This document shows positions 1-11,768 of a stretch of 64,000 bases of DNA, piece by piece; position 1 is the first letter of the stretch; the number at the start of each line of letters is the position of its first letter. The stretch covers positions 1,557,499 through 1,621,498 of the forward strand of contig JXTB01000007.1 of NCBI GenBank assembly GCA_002914805.1, in the 5' to 3' direction. Position numbers and translations under genes: made by a program. The notes under the pieces were generated by a model. The model did not search any database and was not told the origin of the DNA. It saw only the letters and a program-made list of their open reading frames with translations. This DNA comes from Parasponia andersonii. Its lineage: Eukaryota > Streptophyta > Magnoliopsida > Rosales > Cannabaceae.

Positions 1-58
1 TACTCCATTTTATTTCAAATATTTGGTATATGTAATGAATTTGGATTACATTTATAAA

Positions 59-107
59 ATTCTAGGGGGTAGTATAGACAAATACGTTACAAATACCCCC
101 TAGAAAT
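59..107. repeat. Short hairpin-forming inverted repeat
   Basis: TCTAGGGGGTA near 61-71 is matched by its reverse complement TACCCCCTAGA at 94-104, with a loop of about 22 bp. It lies just inside the GGCGCC repeat array and is probably internal CACTA sequence. No function is evident. Confidence 0.6.
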
Positions 108-110
108 TAT

Positions 111-410
111 CTACCAAGGTGCCTGTTAGGCGCCTTGGTATAAATATACTAAGGCGCTTAACAGGCACCGTGGAAAATGTCTTTCACGGTGCCTAATAGG
201 CGCCTTGGTAGACATCTTCCACGGCGCTTTATAGGCGCCGTAGAAGATGCCTTTCACGGCACCTAATAGGTGCCTTGATAGACCTTCCACGGTACCTTAT
301 AAGCGCCTTTGTAGCTAAGGCCTATCACGGCACTTAGAACTAAGGCGCTTTTGTGGGCGCCATGAAAGGCCTTTCAAGGCACTTATAAAGTGCCTTGAAA
401 GGCATTTTTT
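111..410. repeat. Sub-terminal array of ~35-bp palindromic units
   Basis: About eight diverged copies of a unit that begins TTTCACGG or TTCCACGG, has GGCGCC or GGTGCC in the middle and ends near TTGGTAGA or GTAGAAGA. The two halves of many units are inverted relative to each other, so each could form a hairpin. In CACTA elements such arrays bind the element's own TnpA-type protein; that role is inferred from position only. Confidence 0.6.
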
Positions 411-424
411 GCTGCAGTGATATA

Positions 425-1480
425 TGGGAGCACTACAAGGACTTACTATAGAGATGTCCACTTCATGGACTGCCCAAGTAGACAGTAGTTCATAATTTTT
501 TTAATGGGCTAGGGAGTTCTACAAGAACTCTAATTGATGATGCAATAGGAAGTGCCTTCATGGGAAAGACACAAGATAAGGCATATGATTTACTAGAAGA
601 GATGGCTATGAATAATTATCAATGGCCTTGTAAAAGAAAGCTACTGGTGTATATAAGTTAGATTTGGTGTTTGCTTAAGTAACTTCCCTTACTAAATAGC
701 TCCAACAGTCGGGGATGAGAGTAAATGCCATACAAACTCAACCTCCAATATCTTATGAATTTTGTAAAGGAGCCCATACCAATGACCATTGTCAAGTGCG
801 AAATCCTTTCTTACATTCTCAAGTGGAGTAAGCAAAATTTATTTCGAACTTCAACTGCCAGAATAACAATCCATATAGTTATGCATATAACCCTGGTTGA
901 AGGAATCATCCCAACTTCTACTGGAACAATCAAGCCACTACTCCAATACCTTCTTAATATGGTCCTTCTATGCCACCTTCTAGTTTTTAGCCTCAAGAAA
1001 AGAAGTATAATTTAGAGGAAGCATTACTGCTGCTGACAAACAACACTAATCAATTCACGACTGAGATGAATACTAGCCTTCAAGTTAAAGGCGCTACAAT
1101 CTGAAACTTGGAGTTACAACTTGGTCAAATGGCTAATATATTTTCAAAAAGGCCACATGGAAACTTGCCAAGCATGATTGAAGTAAATCCCAAAAAATAG
1201 TGCAATGCAGTCACACTAAGGAGTGGGAAGGAGGAGTTGGAAGTTCTACTGAGAGCTAAGAAATCCCAAAGATTGATTAAGAAGTAGCAACCCCAGCAAT
1301 GCCTGTGGAGAAAAAAATTGGAGAGGCAACCAAAGAATCGCGTCACGTAAGTGAACCTAAACAAAGTGTTCCATGCCGTCAATGTATCCAAAAAAGCATG
1401 CTTTATAAGTAGTTTTCAAAGTTCTTAGAGATTTTTAAGAAGCTACATATAAACATTCCGTTCGCAGATGTACTTGCCTA
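425..1480 (+). pseudogene. gag remnant of the Athila-like fossil
   Basis: Parallels the gag of the copy at 29867-30700: a match to the part of the Retrotrans_gag domain that contains the YKDxLRRCP-like motif and the later LLEEMA motif (near 590-610), then a low-complexity linker leading to protease. It is the capsid/nucleocapsid precursor of the element in its living relatives. Heavily decayed; only short stretches remain readable. Confidence 0.65.
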
Positions 1481-1481
1481 A

Positions 1482-2290
1482 ATGCCAAGCTATGTCAAAT
1501 TTATGAAGGCAATCCTATCAAATAAGAGGAAATTAGAGGATTATGAGATGATTGCCCTTATTAAGGAATGTAGTGCTATCTTGAAAAAGAACTTGCTCCT
1601 GAAGCTTAAAGACCCAGGGACTTTCACAATTCCTTTTTCAATTGGCAACTTTGTTTTTGAAAAGGCATTATATGACTTGGGAGTGAATCTAAATCTAATG
1701 CCTCTTTCTGTGTACAAAAAGCTATTTAGGGGAGGCGAGGCCAACCATAGTGTCACTTCAGGTAGTAGATCGATCATTCCAGTACCCTAGGGGAATCATC
1801 AAATATTTTCTCGTTAAGGTTGATAAGTTTATATTCCCAGCTGATTTTATTTTGCTTGACATGGAAGAGGATAAAGATATTCCAATCATACTAGGGAGAC
1901 CGTTTTTAGTGACTGGGTGAGTACTGATAGATGTCTAAAAGAGTGAGTTGTGCTTCAAAGTTCAATATGAGGAGGTCGCTTTCAATGTGTCTAAAGCAAC
2001 AAAGCATCCATGTGAATCTAGTGATTGCTTTAGAGTTGACACATTGGAGAAGATAGCAGTAGAATCACTCAAAACTAACCATCCAAAGGAACCTCTTAAA
2101 GCTTGTATTGCCATTTTCGATTCTTCCCAAGCAACAATCACAGAGTGGGCAAATCACTATTGGAGAGCTATACCACCCTACTTGCATGGAAGAATACCGA
2201 AATTTGAAAATTGTGGGAGTGATGTTCCTAGACCGTTTGATTCCATTTATGAACCGCCACGAATATGTTGTTGAAGAGTCCAGCTGGAGA
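1482..2290 (+). pseudogene. Aspartic protease remnant of the Athila-like fossil
   Basis: Readable blocks include KLKDPGTFTIPFSIGNFVFE, then ALYDLGVNLNLMPLSVYK (DLG-type active-site loop typical of Athila-clade proteases) and, near 1880-1900, IPIILGRP, the second conserved protease block. A C-terminal tail ends near 2270 in a PFDSIYEPP-like motif that is also present at the same point of the copy near 32030. No RT follows. Fossil, broken in several places. Confidence 0.75.
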
Positions 2291-3714
2291 CTATAAATCA
2301 ACTGCTTCTTAGTAGATAACCCATATTTCTATTCTTTTTATTTTGTTTTGTTTATTTTTATTTATTTTTATTTTTATTTTCTTTTGCTATGTTTTGTTTG
2401 ATTTGTGTGACTTAGGTTCTTGCACAAGTTTGGGAGTCATCAACATGGACTTCAATGATTAACAAGAAGTCTCCATCTTCGTGTAATAATCTAAGAGAGT
2501 TTTCTTTGCCTTCTCTTTTATTTTTGACATTGAGGACAATGTTAATCTTAAGTTTGGAGGTAGGGAGTAAAAAAAAATTGCTTTGTTTAGTAGCTTAGGG
2601 TCGATGATAAGAATATAATTGAGATAAACATAGCTTTTGGAAAATAATAAATGTTGACTTAGTCTGTGTGATTAATTTCAATGTTGGTTTTGCTTTATTT
2701 GCAATCTTTTCACATATTTGAGCCCATAGCCTTGCATATTTAGCCAGTTTTGAAACTTAGAGAAGGTTTATGTGATTTAAGTATATCTTAAGATCTCAAC
2801 AAATTCTAGAACTTGTTTGAAACTATATGAGGTGAAATCCTACATTACACCGAACTAAGGAAATGATTTAGTCCATTTTTGAACCTCTTGAGCCTCTCGA
2901 GCCTACCATTGCATATTTTATCCCTAGTCACCATTTTTTGAGCCTAATATGACACTTTTCTTTGTTAACCACACTCTTAGCTTAGCCTTTGAAAATATTC
3001 CATCTCTATAACCTTGGTACATTGTGTACACCCTTGGTACATATAAAAAAGGGATAGGTTTGAGGGTATAGTTGTGCAAGTTAAAAAAAAGTTTTTTAAA
3101 AAAAAATAAAGAGAAGAAAAGAAAAAAAGTTGGGAAAATAAAGAAAGTGATGACAAGAGAAAGTTTAAAAATAAGTTTGAAGGTGCTAGTAGGAGTATTA
3201 AGTAGACATTTACAACAGTTTTAGAGGGAGGTGTATGCTTATGGTGTGAGTATAAATTGAGCTTAAAATATTCATTCTTATCCTACCTTCACCTTAGCCA
3301 TATATTACAAGCCTAATAAAGCCTTATTAATCTTTGGTTAGTGTTAGTCTACATTAGTGGAGAACGGTTAGAAAAACAAGCATATGGAATTTGAAAATAA
3401 ATGCTTACTAAGAGATCAATCTTAATTCACTTGTTTGCATAAACTGATCCGAGTTATGAGTGGTTAGATATCAGTGGCTATACCCACACGTGAAAGATCA
3501 AGAGAACGTGAGACTAATGTTGAAGTTGAAATTCTAGATGTTGTTGACGTTTTGATGTTTTCCTTAAGTTAATGATTATGTGCAATCTTTGAGGCCTGTT
3601 TGCATTCTAAACAAAATCAATATTCAAGTTTTAGTTTTAAGGTCTTTTATTTATTTTTATTTCTTCTTTCGTATTTGTTTTACTCGAGGATGAGCAAAAT
3701 GTTAAGTTTTGGGG
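2291..3714 (+). other. Conserved non-coding 3' region of Athila-like fossil, with two polypurine-like tracts
   Basis: No coding sequence seen. A GACATTGAGGACAATGTTAA block followed by a purine-rich TAAGTTTGGAGGTAGGG tract lies near 2527-2568, and the true polypurine tract AAGTTTTGGGG lies at 3704-3714 immediately before the LTR. The whole stretch corresponds to 32040-33647 of the other Athila-like copy, so the non-coding region is a family feature rather than decayed code. Confidence 0.6.
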
Positions 3715-5046
3715 TATTTAATAAGTGAGTTTTTATTCATGAATTAGATATTATTTAAACGAGGCACTTCATAGATTCTTGGGGTTTTTGTGGGTTTTAT
3801 TTGTATTTTTAATGTTTTTTTTGTAGGTTAGTTAATTTTAGTATAAATGGTGAAAATGACATGATTTATTGTGAGTTGGGCGAAGAAGAGAATGCCTTGG
3901 CACTTGTCTTTGGCACTAGAGTACTTTGGAGGTTCAAAAGAAGTGAAATTTTAAAAATAAAAAAAAGTTCCAGAGAAAGTGATGCCCCAGCTCCATTAGG
4001 AAGCACTACAGTGCTAGTTCGGGTGAAGAGAAAAAAATAGACAGCAAGAGTGGTGCCCAGGCAACATGCTATGGAAATTCAGCACATGATTTTATTTTGA
4101 CGCCTTTTGACCTAGTTTTTGTGGTAATCTCCTCGTAGCTTACAAATAGGTATTTTTTAGACTTATTTGGGACATTCTAAAGCCAAAAACAACTCAGAAA
4201 AAAAAAAAATGAGAGTGAAGGATTGAAGGTAGAGCGATTGGCAACCTAGCGATGGAATGCCATTGATTCGACTTCTAGTTTTTTTCTACTCTTCTTCTTT
4301 TCTTTTATCTTCTATGTCATGAACCATGTTTAGAGTTTGTTTTCTCTTTACTATTAACTAATTTTATTTTCTAGGGCTACGATGTTGCCGGATTAAGATG
4401 TGTTGAATTATTTCAATTCCAATTCAATTTTATGTTTATTTCTCATTCTATGCTAATTATGTTAATCTATGCTTAATGTTTGTGAGAGTTTGGCCAACTT
4501 TTGCTTGAGATTAGAGGTTTAATTCAAGATCTAAGAAGGAAGGACTGAATTTGTCTTGATTAATATGACATAAGATTATCATAGGATAGAGATATCTATG
4601 AAGATTTTGCAATAATATGAATTTCTTGTGCTTAATGAGTTTTGGTATATTTATAAGTTGCATAGAGATATTGGAACTTGTTTACTAAAATATTCTTATT
4701 AACTCTTGATAAATATTGAAAGAAAACTTAGAGGGATTCACTATTAGCATAGGAAATGAATATAAATTGATTTGATTGATAGGTTCAAACCGATTAATCC
4801 AGATGAAATCGAAACCCTAGGTTTTTAATTATTGGAAGTTTTCTTGAGCTAGTTGAAGCCTGAATTTTATTTATTTAATTTCTTTTGTTTTGTTTCTTTT
4901 CAATTGTCACATTTACAATTGTTCAAATAAAATTTAGAATTAATATAATTTGGTAATTGGCAATACAAGTCTCTATAGGACGATACTCTATTTACTCTAT
5001 ATTACTTGTTCGGTGACATGCACTTGCATTTATTATTTTCACAACA
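3715..5046 (+). repeat. 3' LTR of the Athila-like fossil
   Basis: Starts just after the polypurine tract (TATTTAATAAGTGAG) and ends in TTATTATTTTCACAACA, the same ending as the LTRs of the element at 27194-45901. The GGACGATACTC block at 4979-4989 is shared too. About 1.33 kb. The partner LTR is outside the window, so no age can be read. Confidence 0.7.
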
Positions 5047-6855
5047 TGCATCCTCACCTCTATTAGCAGCTTCTTTAGTGGCCTCATCAGCTTTCTAACT
5101 CTCTATGAGCTCGAATATATCCGTCCCTAAGAAAGAGAAGTCGAACATCAGATGCTCGCAGAAGGTCTTATATATGATAGTCAATGTGGTGATGACACTG
5201 ACCTTATCTTCGAGCTCTTTGCTTTCAGTGGCATTGAACTCTTCAATTGTTTATGACTCGCCTTCTTTAGAGCATCCGGGTGTAGAGAGATGGTCTTCTT
5301 CAACTCTTTGACCTGCTCCATTTCTAGCTTTTCCTTAGTCAGGGCCACCTACAGCTGCTTCTTTTCAGACTCGAATGTGTTTTGCTCTTCCTCTCGAGTC
5401 TTTTTCAGTTCCTCGTATGTCTGGGATATTTCTTTGACTTTCTCCCCTTTTTCCATGCTATTGAGGACTGGATCATACATTAGCATAGCAGCTGCAGCAG
5501 TCTAAAACATAATAATAATATTAGTAAAAGAAGAAGTATCACATATGCGAATAAAGGAGATAGTGCTAACATTTGCCAGTATTCGCATTGTAGCATTGAA
5601 TGCGATATTGGGAGGCTTCATTTCATCTTCTCCCAGCCTTCTGCAAAGGTAAATAGGTCAATAAAGGCCGCACTTAAGCCGGCCTTCTCAGGGAGATGAT
5701 GAAAAAGTGCAAGCAGCTCTTCATCCTTATCAATCGAGCTTAGGGGAGTGCAAGAAGAAGATGAAGTGGGTTGTTTATCTGGCTAATTTGGATGCACGGT
5801 CTCTATTGCTTAGGGAGGATTTGAATTTTGAGGGACATCTTCGAAGGACACTTTTCTTTGCATTGAAGTCTCAACCTTCCCTTTTTTCCCTTTGAAGATG
5901 GAGTGGTATTCTCTAGGGTCCTCGATTTTTGTCAAGAACCCAAGGTAGATAGTGGAGCTCGCAAACCACTACCAATTCTTGTCATATTTGTAGTGAAAGT
6001 TATTATTAGTGCGAGAATAAGAATGTGACAACGAGAGGGAAATAGTAATTAATAGAAATTGACCTTCTGAAGTTTGCTACTAAAAGTTGATGGAGATAAA
6101 GTTACTAGCGATCGTCCTCGAGTAGGAGTCGCAGTAGGTGCTTTTCATTTCCTAAATTTGGAAGTAGTAGATGCACCATTCTGTTTCTTCCAGCTTGAGG
6201 ATTTTGTTTGAAGGTTAGCAGAGTATAGAAGAGCGGTGCCCTTATGAATAACCCAATGGCAACTAAATTTTGCATTGTCCTAAGCCTCTTCCAGTTCAAT
6301 TCTTCGATCAGACGGTCATTTATTTTATAAACTTAGGAAAGGTCTTCCTTGTTTAGCCCCGGGCGCTCTTTGTTATTATCAGATAAAAAAGAATGTATAT
6401 ACATTAAACAACAAGTGATAGCTAGAAGTTACCTACCAAGGTTTTGAAAGAGGCCATTATCTACATAATCAAAGTGAAAAAATGGATTTTTCCATTTTTC
6501 ATATTATTGTGAACCACGTCAATTATTTTGATTGCCTGATTCGACCTCTTGCTCACTTAGAAGAAGCTGAAATTAGAGGGGTTCGACTTCACTCGGTAGA
6601 ACAAAGTGAACTCTTCAAGTGTGGGGGTTCTTAGACCTAATTTATGCTATAATATATACATACCTTCCATATATATACATACATACCTTGGGGGAGATCG
6701 CCTATGCAAGGACTATTCTACCTAGTCCTAGTTATTTCTATCTTAGGCTCCTGCTCTAAGTAGTCCTCGAGGTTTATTGAACTAATGCTCACATCAGATA
6801 ATGACAACTCTCTTGAGAATACATTCCCCTCCCTAGTCTTTCTGCTACTAGTCAT
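5047..6855 (-). pseudogene. Antisense gene of Tat-type element (copy D, C-terminal end cut off)
   Basis: Coded opposite to the retroelement. The probable start codon at 6853-6855 follows a splice-acceptor-like TTTTTTCAG, and the first ~45 residues (SSR..REGNVFSRELSLSD...LEDYLE) match the start of copy B. A GTAGGT donor-like site at 6431-6436 sits at the same place as in B and C. The C-terminal block (EH..FDFS) appears near 5110-5170. The last few residues are lost where the Athila-like element inserted. Function unknown; a relative of the Transposase_28 family by position and similarity to copy C. Fossil. Confidence 0.6.
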
Positions 6856-7974
6856 CTGAAAAAAGAAATGGGTTCTATTTAGTCCTATGCGAGTATTGGT
6901 CTCCATGTAAATTATGAATTGATTTGTAAAACTAACCTGAGTGTGACCTAGAAACAAGCATACGAGTTTGTCTATTGCAAGAACGCTCGTAATGTGCGAG
7001 CAATAAGATCTATATAGGGCTACAAACCCTAAAAATTGTGCCGATATTTATTTATTCATCTAATCTGATCTCGTCGAGTTCTTCTAATCAATCTATGGAT
7101 ATGTCTAAGTTTCTATCCTACGAATTTGAGCAACTCATTATAAATTCATCATTCGATTTATCAGTTATATATTTGATTTTGATTTACAAACCTAGAGATT
7201 TTAGATCTCAAATTCTTCTATGGCTTTTGTCCAATTTTATATGTCAAGGATAATTATTGACATTCAATCAAAGGTTTCACGGTTTTGGGTATTTATTAGT
7301 TTAGTAAAACAAAAAAGTTATAATTCAATCAGATTAGTTCAAAAAGAAGAAAAAAAATCTATAATTTATACTCTGTTTCTGTGAGTATTATTATCTTGAC
7401 AAAAACAAAAGTAAGAAAAAAATTACCAACCTCTGATTGAAAAATCTCTGGAAGGCCTAAGATGACATCACCCGAAAAGTTGAAGTAATAGGCTTGCCAA
7501 AATGGACAAGGAAAGCTTTTGGATTTTGTCGGACTCGAGTCTCAGAGAGCTTTAGAAGCTTGAAAAGTTTTGTGGTTTCTGAAGAATGAAAATAAAAATA
7601 GAAGAAGAAGATGAAAGATTTCTTCTTTATATATTTTGAGGTCCAATGAATCTCATCCATAAATCATGGGATAATTAATTTTCGAAATACAAAAAGGTGT
7701 TGATTTGAAATGACAACTGATGTCATCATCATCATCGCACTTGCTCAAGAATTAAAAGGGCTTTCTCGAGTCTTGCCAACTCCCTGAAAAAGAGTGACAC
7801 ATGGTTGTGTCTGACAAAGAAATGAATGCACGAGATTTTGAAAAGATATGATTCAAGAATTCATGATTCATCGAGAGTTTCTAGATGATCTCATCACATT
7901 GCACACTTAAGCTCACACTTGTCAAAGTACGAACTCTGTTTAGTCCTTGAGGACTAACAAAGTTGGGGGATAAT

Positions 7975-8570
7975 TATTGTGTGATCTTAAATCTACGTCG
8001 TTAGTCAATGCCAGAAAAGGAAGGTCAATGACTGAGGAAAATGCACTAGGTCGAATGTCAAAAATAACTAATAGTGCGACTTACTTCGTATAGTTAAATG
8101 AGCGGTCAGTAGAAAAGGAAACTAGGTCAAACTTATGTAAATGTATAACCCGTGAGAAAGAGAAATAAACTTCTGAGTAAAGATCAAGCAATTTGTTTAT
8201 TAGTTATTACCTAATCTTATATAATTATCTAAGATTGTATTCTGGTTATGTACTTTCTTATTTTCATAATTGGGAAATATTGAGCTACCCTCACCTCTTT
8301 AAAGGGAGCTCAATCTCATTATTTTAGGGAATATACAATCACTTCACTATACACTCTCTATAATTCTCTTTTTGCTCCCTTGAGACTTAGAAAAACTCTT
8401 ATAATTCTCCAGAAAATAGTAAAGAATAGTAGATATAGGCTTATTTTTTTTAGGACTGAACCACTATAAAACTTTTGTATCTTTATTTGCTTTGATTTAA
8501 CAACCCTTTTCATACACAAGGCATATCTTATAATTTCCTAAATTTGTTGTTAACAAAACTTTCGTCAATG
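7975..8570 (+). repeat. 3' LTR of Tat-type fossil (copy D)
   Basis: Begins after AAGTTGGGGGATAAT and aligns with the LTRs of copies B and C (GTCAATGCCA early, AGTGCGAC motifs, TTGGGAAATATTGAGC, GGCTTATTTTTTTTAGG and the closing AAAACTTTCGTCAATG). About 600 bp. Boundaries are accurate to a few bases. Confidence 0.65.
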
Positions 8571-8959
8571 TTTACCACACGTAATATCTTTATGTTAATA
8601 ATTTTTTGTCATCATTTTTTCAAAGATACTTAAAATATTTTATTTTGATATTAAAATTCTTACATTATAAATATCACATAAATTGAATACATTAGAAATA
8701 GCTTCATTGAAGTTTTAAAATTTTTCACAAGAAAATGCAATACTTTAAGAACATTGTTCCTAACAGATTGTTGGAATAGAGGCCTTCCTTCTAATGCCAA
8801 ATTGTCGAAGGTTATTTTTAATCAATAAAGAAAGCATGAATCTCGATGAGATATTTCAGTAATTAAAAGAAATTAAATGCATAAGAGAGAAGCATAGGAA
8901 AAATTTAAATTGGTTTAGCTTATGGAATTGATTTACTTCCATTGAGTCTCTCTTATTAG
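8571..8959. other. Gap between two elements, nothing recognised
   Basis: AT-rich sequence between the LTR of copy D and the target duplication of copy B. No reading frame, RNA gene or repeat structure is visible to me. Confidence 0.5.
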
Positions 8960-8964
8960 TTGAG

Positions 8965-9296
8965 TGTTGTGCAGTCTAAAATCCATATGTTGGTCAATGC
9001 CAATAAGGGAAAGTTAGCAACCGAGTTAAACACGTTAGAACGCATATGAATTTTTCTGATCGAAGTGCGACCTCCTCCGAATGAGTTAAGTACGATCAGT
9101 ATGAAAAGGAAACTAGATCAAGCTTCATCAAACAGATAATCTACAAAGAAGGGGAACAAGTTTCTGAATGGAGATCGACCAATCATTCTATTTAAGTTAT
9201 TACCCAATTATATTGTTACTCGAATTGTATTTTCTGATTACACACTTACCAGTTTCAACAATTGGGAAATATTGAGCCACCCTCACCTATATGAAG
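8965..9296 (+). repeat. 5' LTR piece of copy B
   Basis: TGTTGTGCAGTCTAAAAT start, identical in the first 19 bases to the 3' LTR at 21503. Similarity stops at 9296 where an unrelated block begins; the 3' LTR of this element is 560 bp. Confidence 0.8.
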
Positions 9297-11768
9297 TGTC
9301 ACATTCCCTAATTTAAGTATGCACCTAAGCTAGAAAATATTTGATTTTTTTTTGTATTCATCTTCTAAAATAAAATGGAAAAAAAGATCCGGTAATAATT
9401 TTTGTTTTAAATAAAAAGAAATATTTAAACTAAATTAAAATAACCTATTATTAAAACATCAGAAACAAAAACTTAATACTCAAAATAACCTATGAAATAA
9501 AAAATTAATTTTTAATCCAAAAGCCAAATACAAGAAAATAAAACTTAAAGTCGATTAAAAATGTCCTAACGCCATTTAGGGATTCCACTACTACTGACAG
9601 CCAACCTCCAAAGATCTATTGCTCATCTGAAAATTTTAAAAGAATGGGATGAGCTTGCGCCCAGTAAGTAAATCTAATGCATGCAACAAATGTCGTGTTT
9701 TATGAATAATGCATTTTAAGAATCATAACTATGAAACCCCTTCTTTGAAAAACATCTTAATCATAAACGTTACTATCATAAAACTTTCATATTTGAGCTC
9801 AACATAGTGTAATGCCAAGTCTATCAGAAGTGATGAGCCACGATCATAGTGTCATGACAATCATATGACCTTGTAGCTATTCGGATCCCATATAGCTATG
9901 ATACTGCAATGGCTAGTATCACAGTTTAAACATTTGTTCTTAATATGGTGACTGTAGGTCTTTCAGTTAGGTGCACATACTCTTTTCAAGAACTTGACAC
10001 ACACTTAAATAAAAACATTCTTCTTTGAACAAAATCTGGTTGCATAGTGCTTTAGAAAAATCANATATTTTATATGTTTGAAAAATATCCATAACATAAA
10101 ATAACATAATAATTTTCATAACAAAACCAAATCTGTAAACATTCAGCAACCTAGGCATAATTAAATAATTTTAGATTCAACAAGATAATTCGATTTATCC
10201 TAAAAATTTGCATAACTCATTAAGACATATAAACAAAGATCCAAAAAAGTATTGGAATTTATAAAAAAAGATTTAGTACATGTTTCATAATTTTGAATCT
10301 AAATAATGTAACCCAGTAAAACTGCTAAACTAAAAACCAGTGTAAAATGATAGAATTTTATAGATTTTTTCTTAAATCAAAATAATCTGAAATTTTATGG
10401 AAGTATTTTAACACAAATCAAACATATATAAAAATTATAGACTCCAAAATAGACCATTAGATAGCACTTTAAATTCATAAAATTCTACATCAGGATTCAT
10501 ATCAGCACCAGAATCAGCAAAATAATAAAGATTTCGAAAATCATATTTAATTGTATAAATTTCCAAAACTCATAAAAATATTTGGAGAACCTATCACATA
10601 TTGATAAACGTCCAGTAAAAATTTTATGTCAAAAAGATATCAATAACATGGGTTTTGAACGTTAATAAATGGGAATATTAAATCTGTCAGATTTACTGAT
10701 GGTAAGGACAATATAAATAAAAAATTTAATAACGAATACAAATAAACCCCTATGATCATAAAAATTTCCAGAATATAATTTAACATATAAATAAACAAGT
10801 TGTTAAAATTTCAGATTATAAAAAAAAATTCTATCCCTAGATATCATTACTTGAATTTTGATCTAACAGCATCCAACACAATAAACTCAAAGAAAAGAGT
10901 ATTTTTAAAGATTTACGTTCTTCTTGAAAATTTAATAAAACTAAGCAAAAACTCTTGAAAATCACAAATACTCTTAGTAACTATGAGAGAAAGATAGGTA
11001 AAAAAATTTAGGAAGAGGCTTAATCGTATTCTTATGAGAAAGATATATATATATATAGGTTTTCGGCTTAGAGTTCTTTTCTTTTTTTTTTTTTAATCAT
11101 AACACTTTCTTCTTCTTCTTTTATTTAAACTAACATATTAACCTATTACTAGATTTCATCAAGTTGTGGGAAACTTTCTATTCTCTTTTTTTGACTAAAT
11201 TAGAATTTTATTTATTTATTTTGTAATAATAAGTAAATACTAACCAAATCGATAAACAAGTAACATAATAAAATAAAATCTATATATTAATACATACATA
11301 AAAAAACAAAATTGTGGAATCAAAACTTCACACACGACACTCTTACTTTATCATTATAATAATAATAACGACACTACTAATGATAATAATAACAATAGAC
11401 ATACTTAATCATATAGATGATGTGTGCTTTATTGAAACATGGGCATATATATATAAGTTTGTTATCAAATTATTTGGACTCTAAAAACAACTAGACTAAG
11501 ATTTAAACAACAATAATTACTAGAATAATTCACTTAACTCAATAATAGATACAAATTAATCACATTATTATAACAATCACATATAAATGCAAATGCAGGA
11601 AAATTTATTTCTCATTAGGCACGTAGTCCAACTTGGCTTTCATGTGCGTATTCCACTGCAATCGTATTCACAAAAATTTTGTTAGTACATAACCATTTCA
11701 CTTATCATAACCATAGATTTAAAACACATGAAAAATAAAAATCATATTATAGGATAGACTTGATATTA
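9297..11768. mobile_element. Foreign LTR-like block inside copy B, possibly a Tekay-type solo LTR
   Basis: Begins TGTCACATTCCC and ends near GATATTACA (11770), i.e. TG...CA like an LTR. The start resembles that of the LTR at 34045 (TGTCACAAC) and a GGATGAGCTTGCGCCCAGTA block (9649-9668) resembles GGGGTGAGCTTGAAAACTCAG there. I find no matching 5-bp duplication, and the element's LTR end and primer-binding site are not found on the far side, so this is not a clean insertion. It has no coding sequence; it holds (TA)n near 11045 and the one ambiguous base, 10064. Confidence 0.45.

Larger units (their letters stand above)
1..419. mobile_element. CACTA (En/Spm-like) DNA transposon, one terminal segment
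   Basis: The segment ends at 415-419 in CAGTG, preceded by TTTTTTGCTG; read inward on the minus strand this is CACTGCAGCAAAAAA, which resembles the CACTA/CACTG-type terminal inverted repeats of plant En/Spm elements. Inside it is a run of about eight GC-richer units of roughly 35 bp, each an imperfect palindrome around GGCGCC or GGCACC, which fits the sub-terminal repeats of this superfamily. Directly after 419 the sequence becomes retrotransposon gag, so the segment interrupts that gag. The other end and any transposase lie left of the window, so the 3-bp target duplication cannot be checked. A GC-rich satellite is an alternative. Confidence 0.6.
420..5046 (+). mobile_element. Athila-like Ty3/gypsy fossil, 3' part (gag-protease type, no RT)
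   Basis: From 420 the sequence matches, segment by segment, the Athila-like element at 27194-45901: end of gag, protease, a conserved non-coding stretch, a TACTCGAGGATGAGCAAA block, a polypurine tract and an LTR. No reverse transcriptase, RNase H or integrase is seen between protease and LTR. The 5' part is off-window and a CACTA transposon interrupts gag. The right end (5046) abuts the antisense gene of a Tat-type element, so this copy probably inserted there. It is broken in many places and looks old. Confidence 0.75.
5047..8570 (+). mobile_element. Tat/Retand-like Ty3/gypsy fossil, 3' part only
   Basis: Contains, in order, the antisense gene, a purine-rich tract (AAGTTGGGGGATAAT near 7960-7974) and a 3' LTR. 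The order and sequence match the two fuller Tat-type copies at 8965-22062 and 50424-57976. The left end is cut by the Athila-like element; the rest lies off-window. It is the most diverged of the three copies and broken in several places. Confidence 0.7.

Noticed and set aside
431-441. CACTACAAGGA, which looks like a CACTA transposon start
   Set aside because: It is gag sequence (HYKD, equivalent to RYKD at 30190). The real CACTA end is CAGTG at 415-419.
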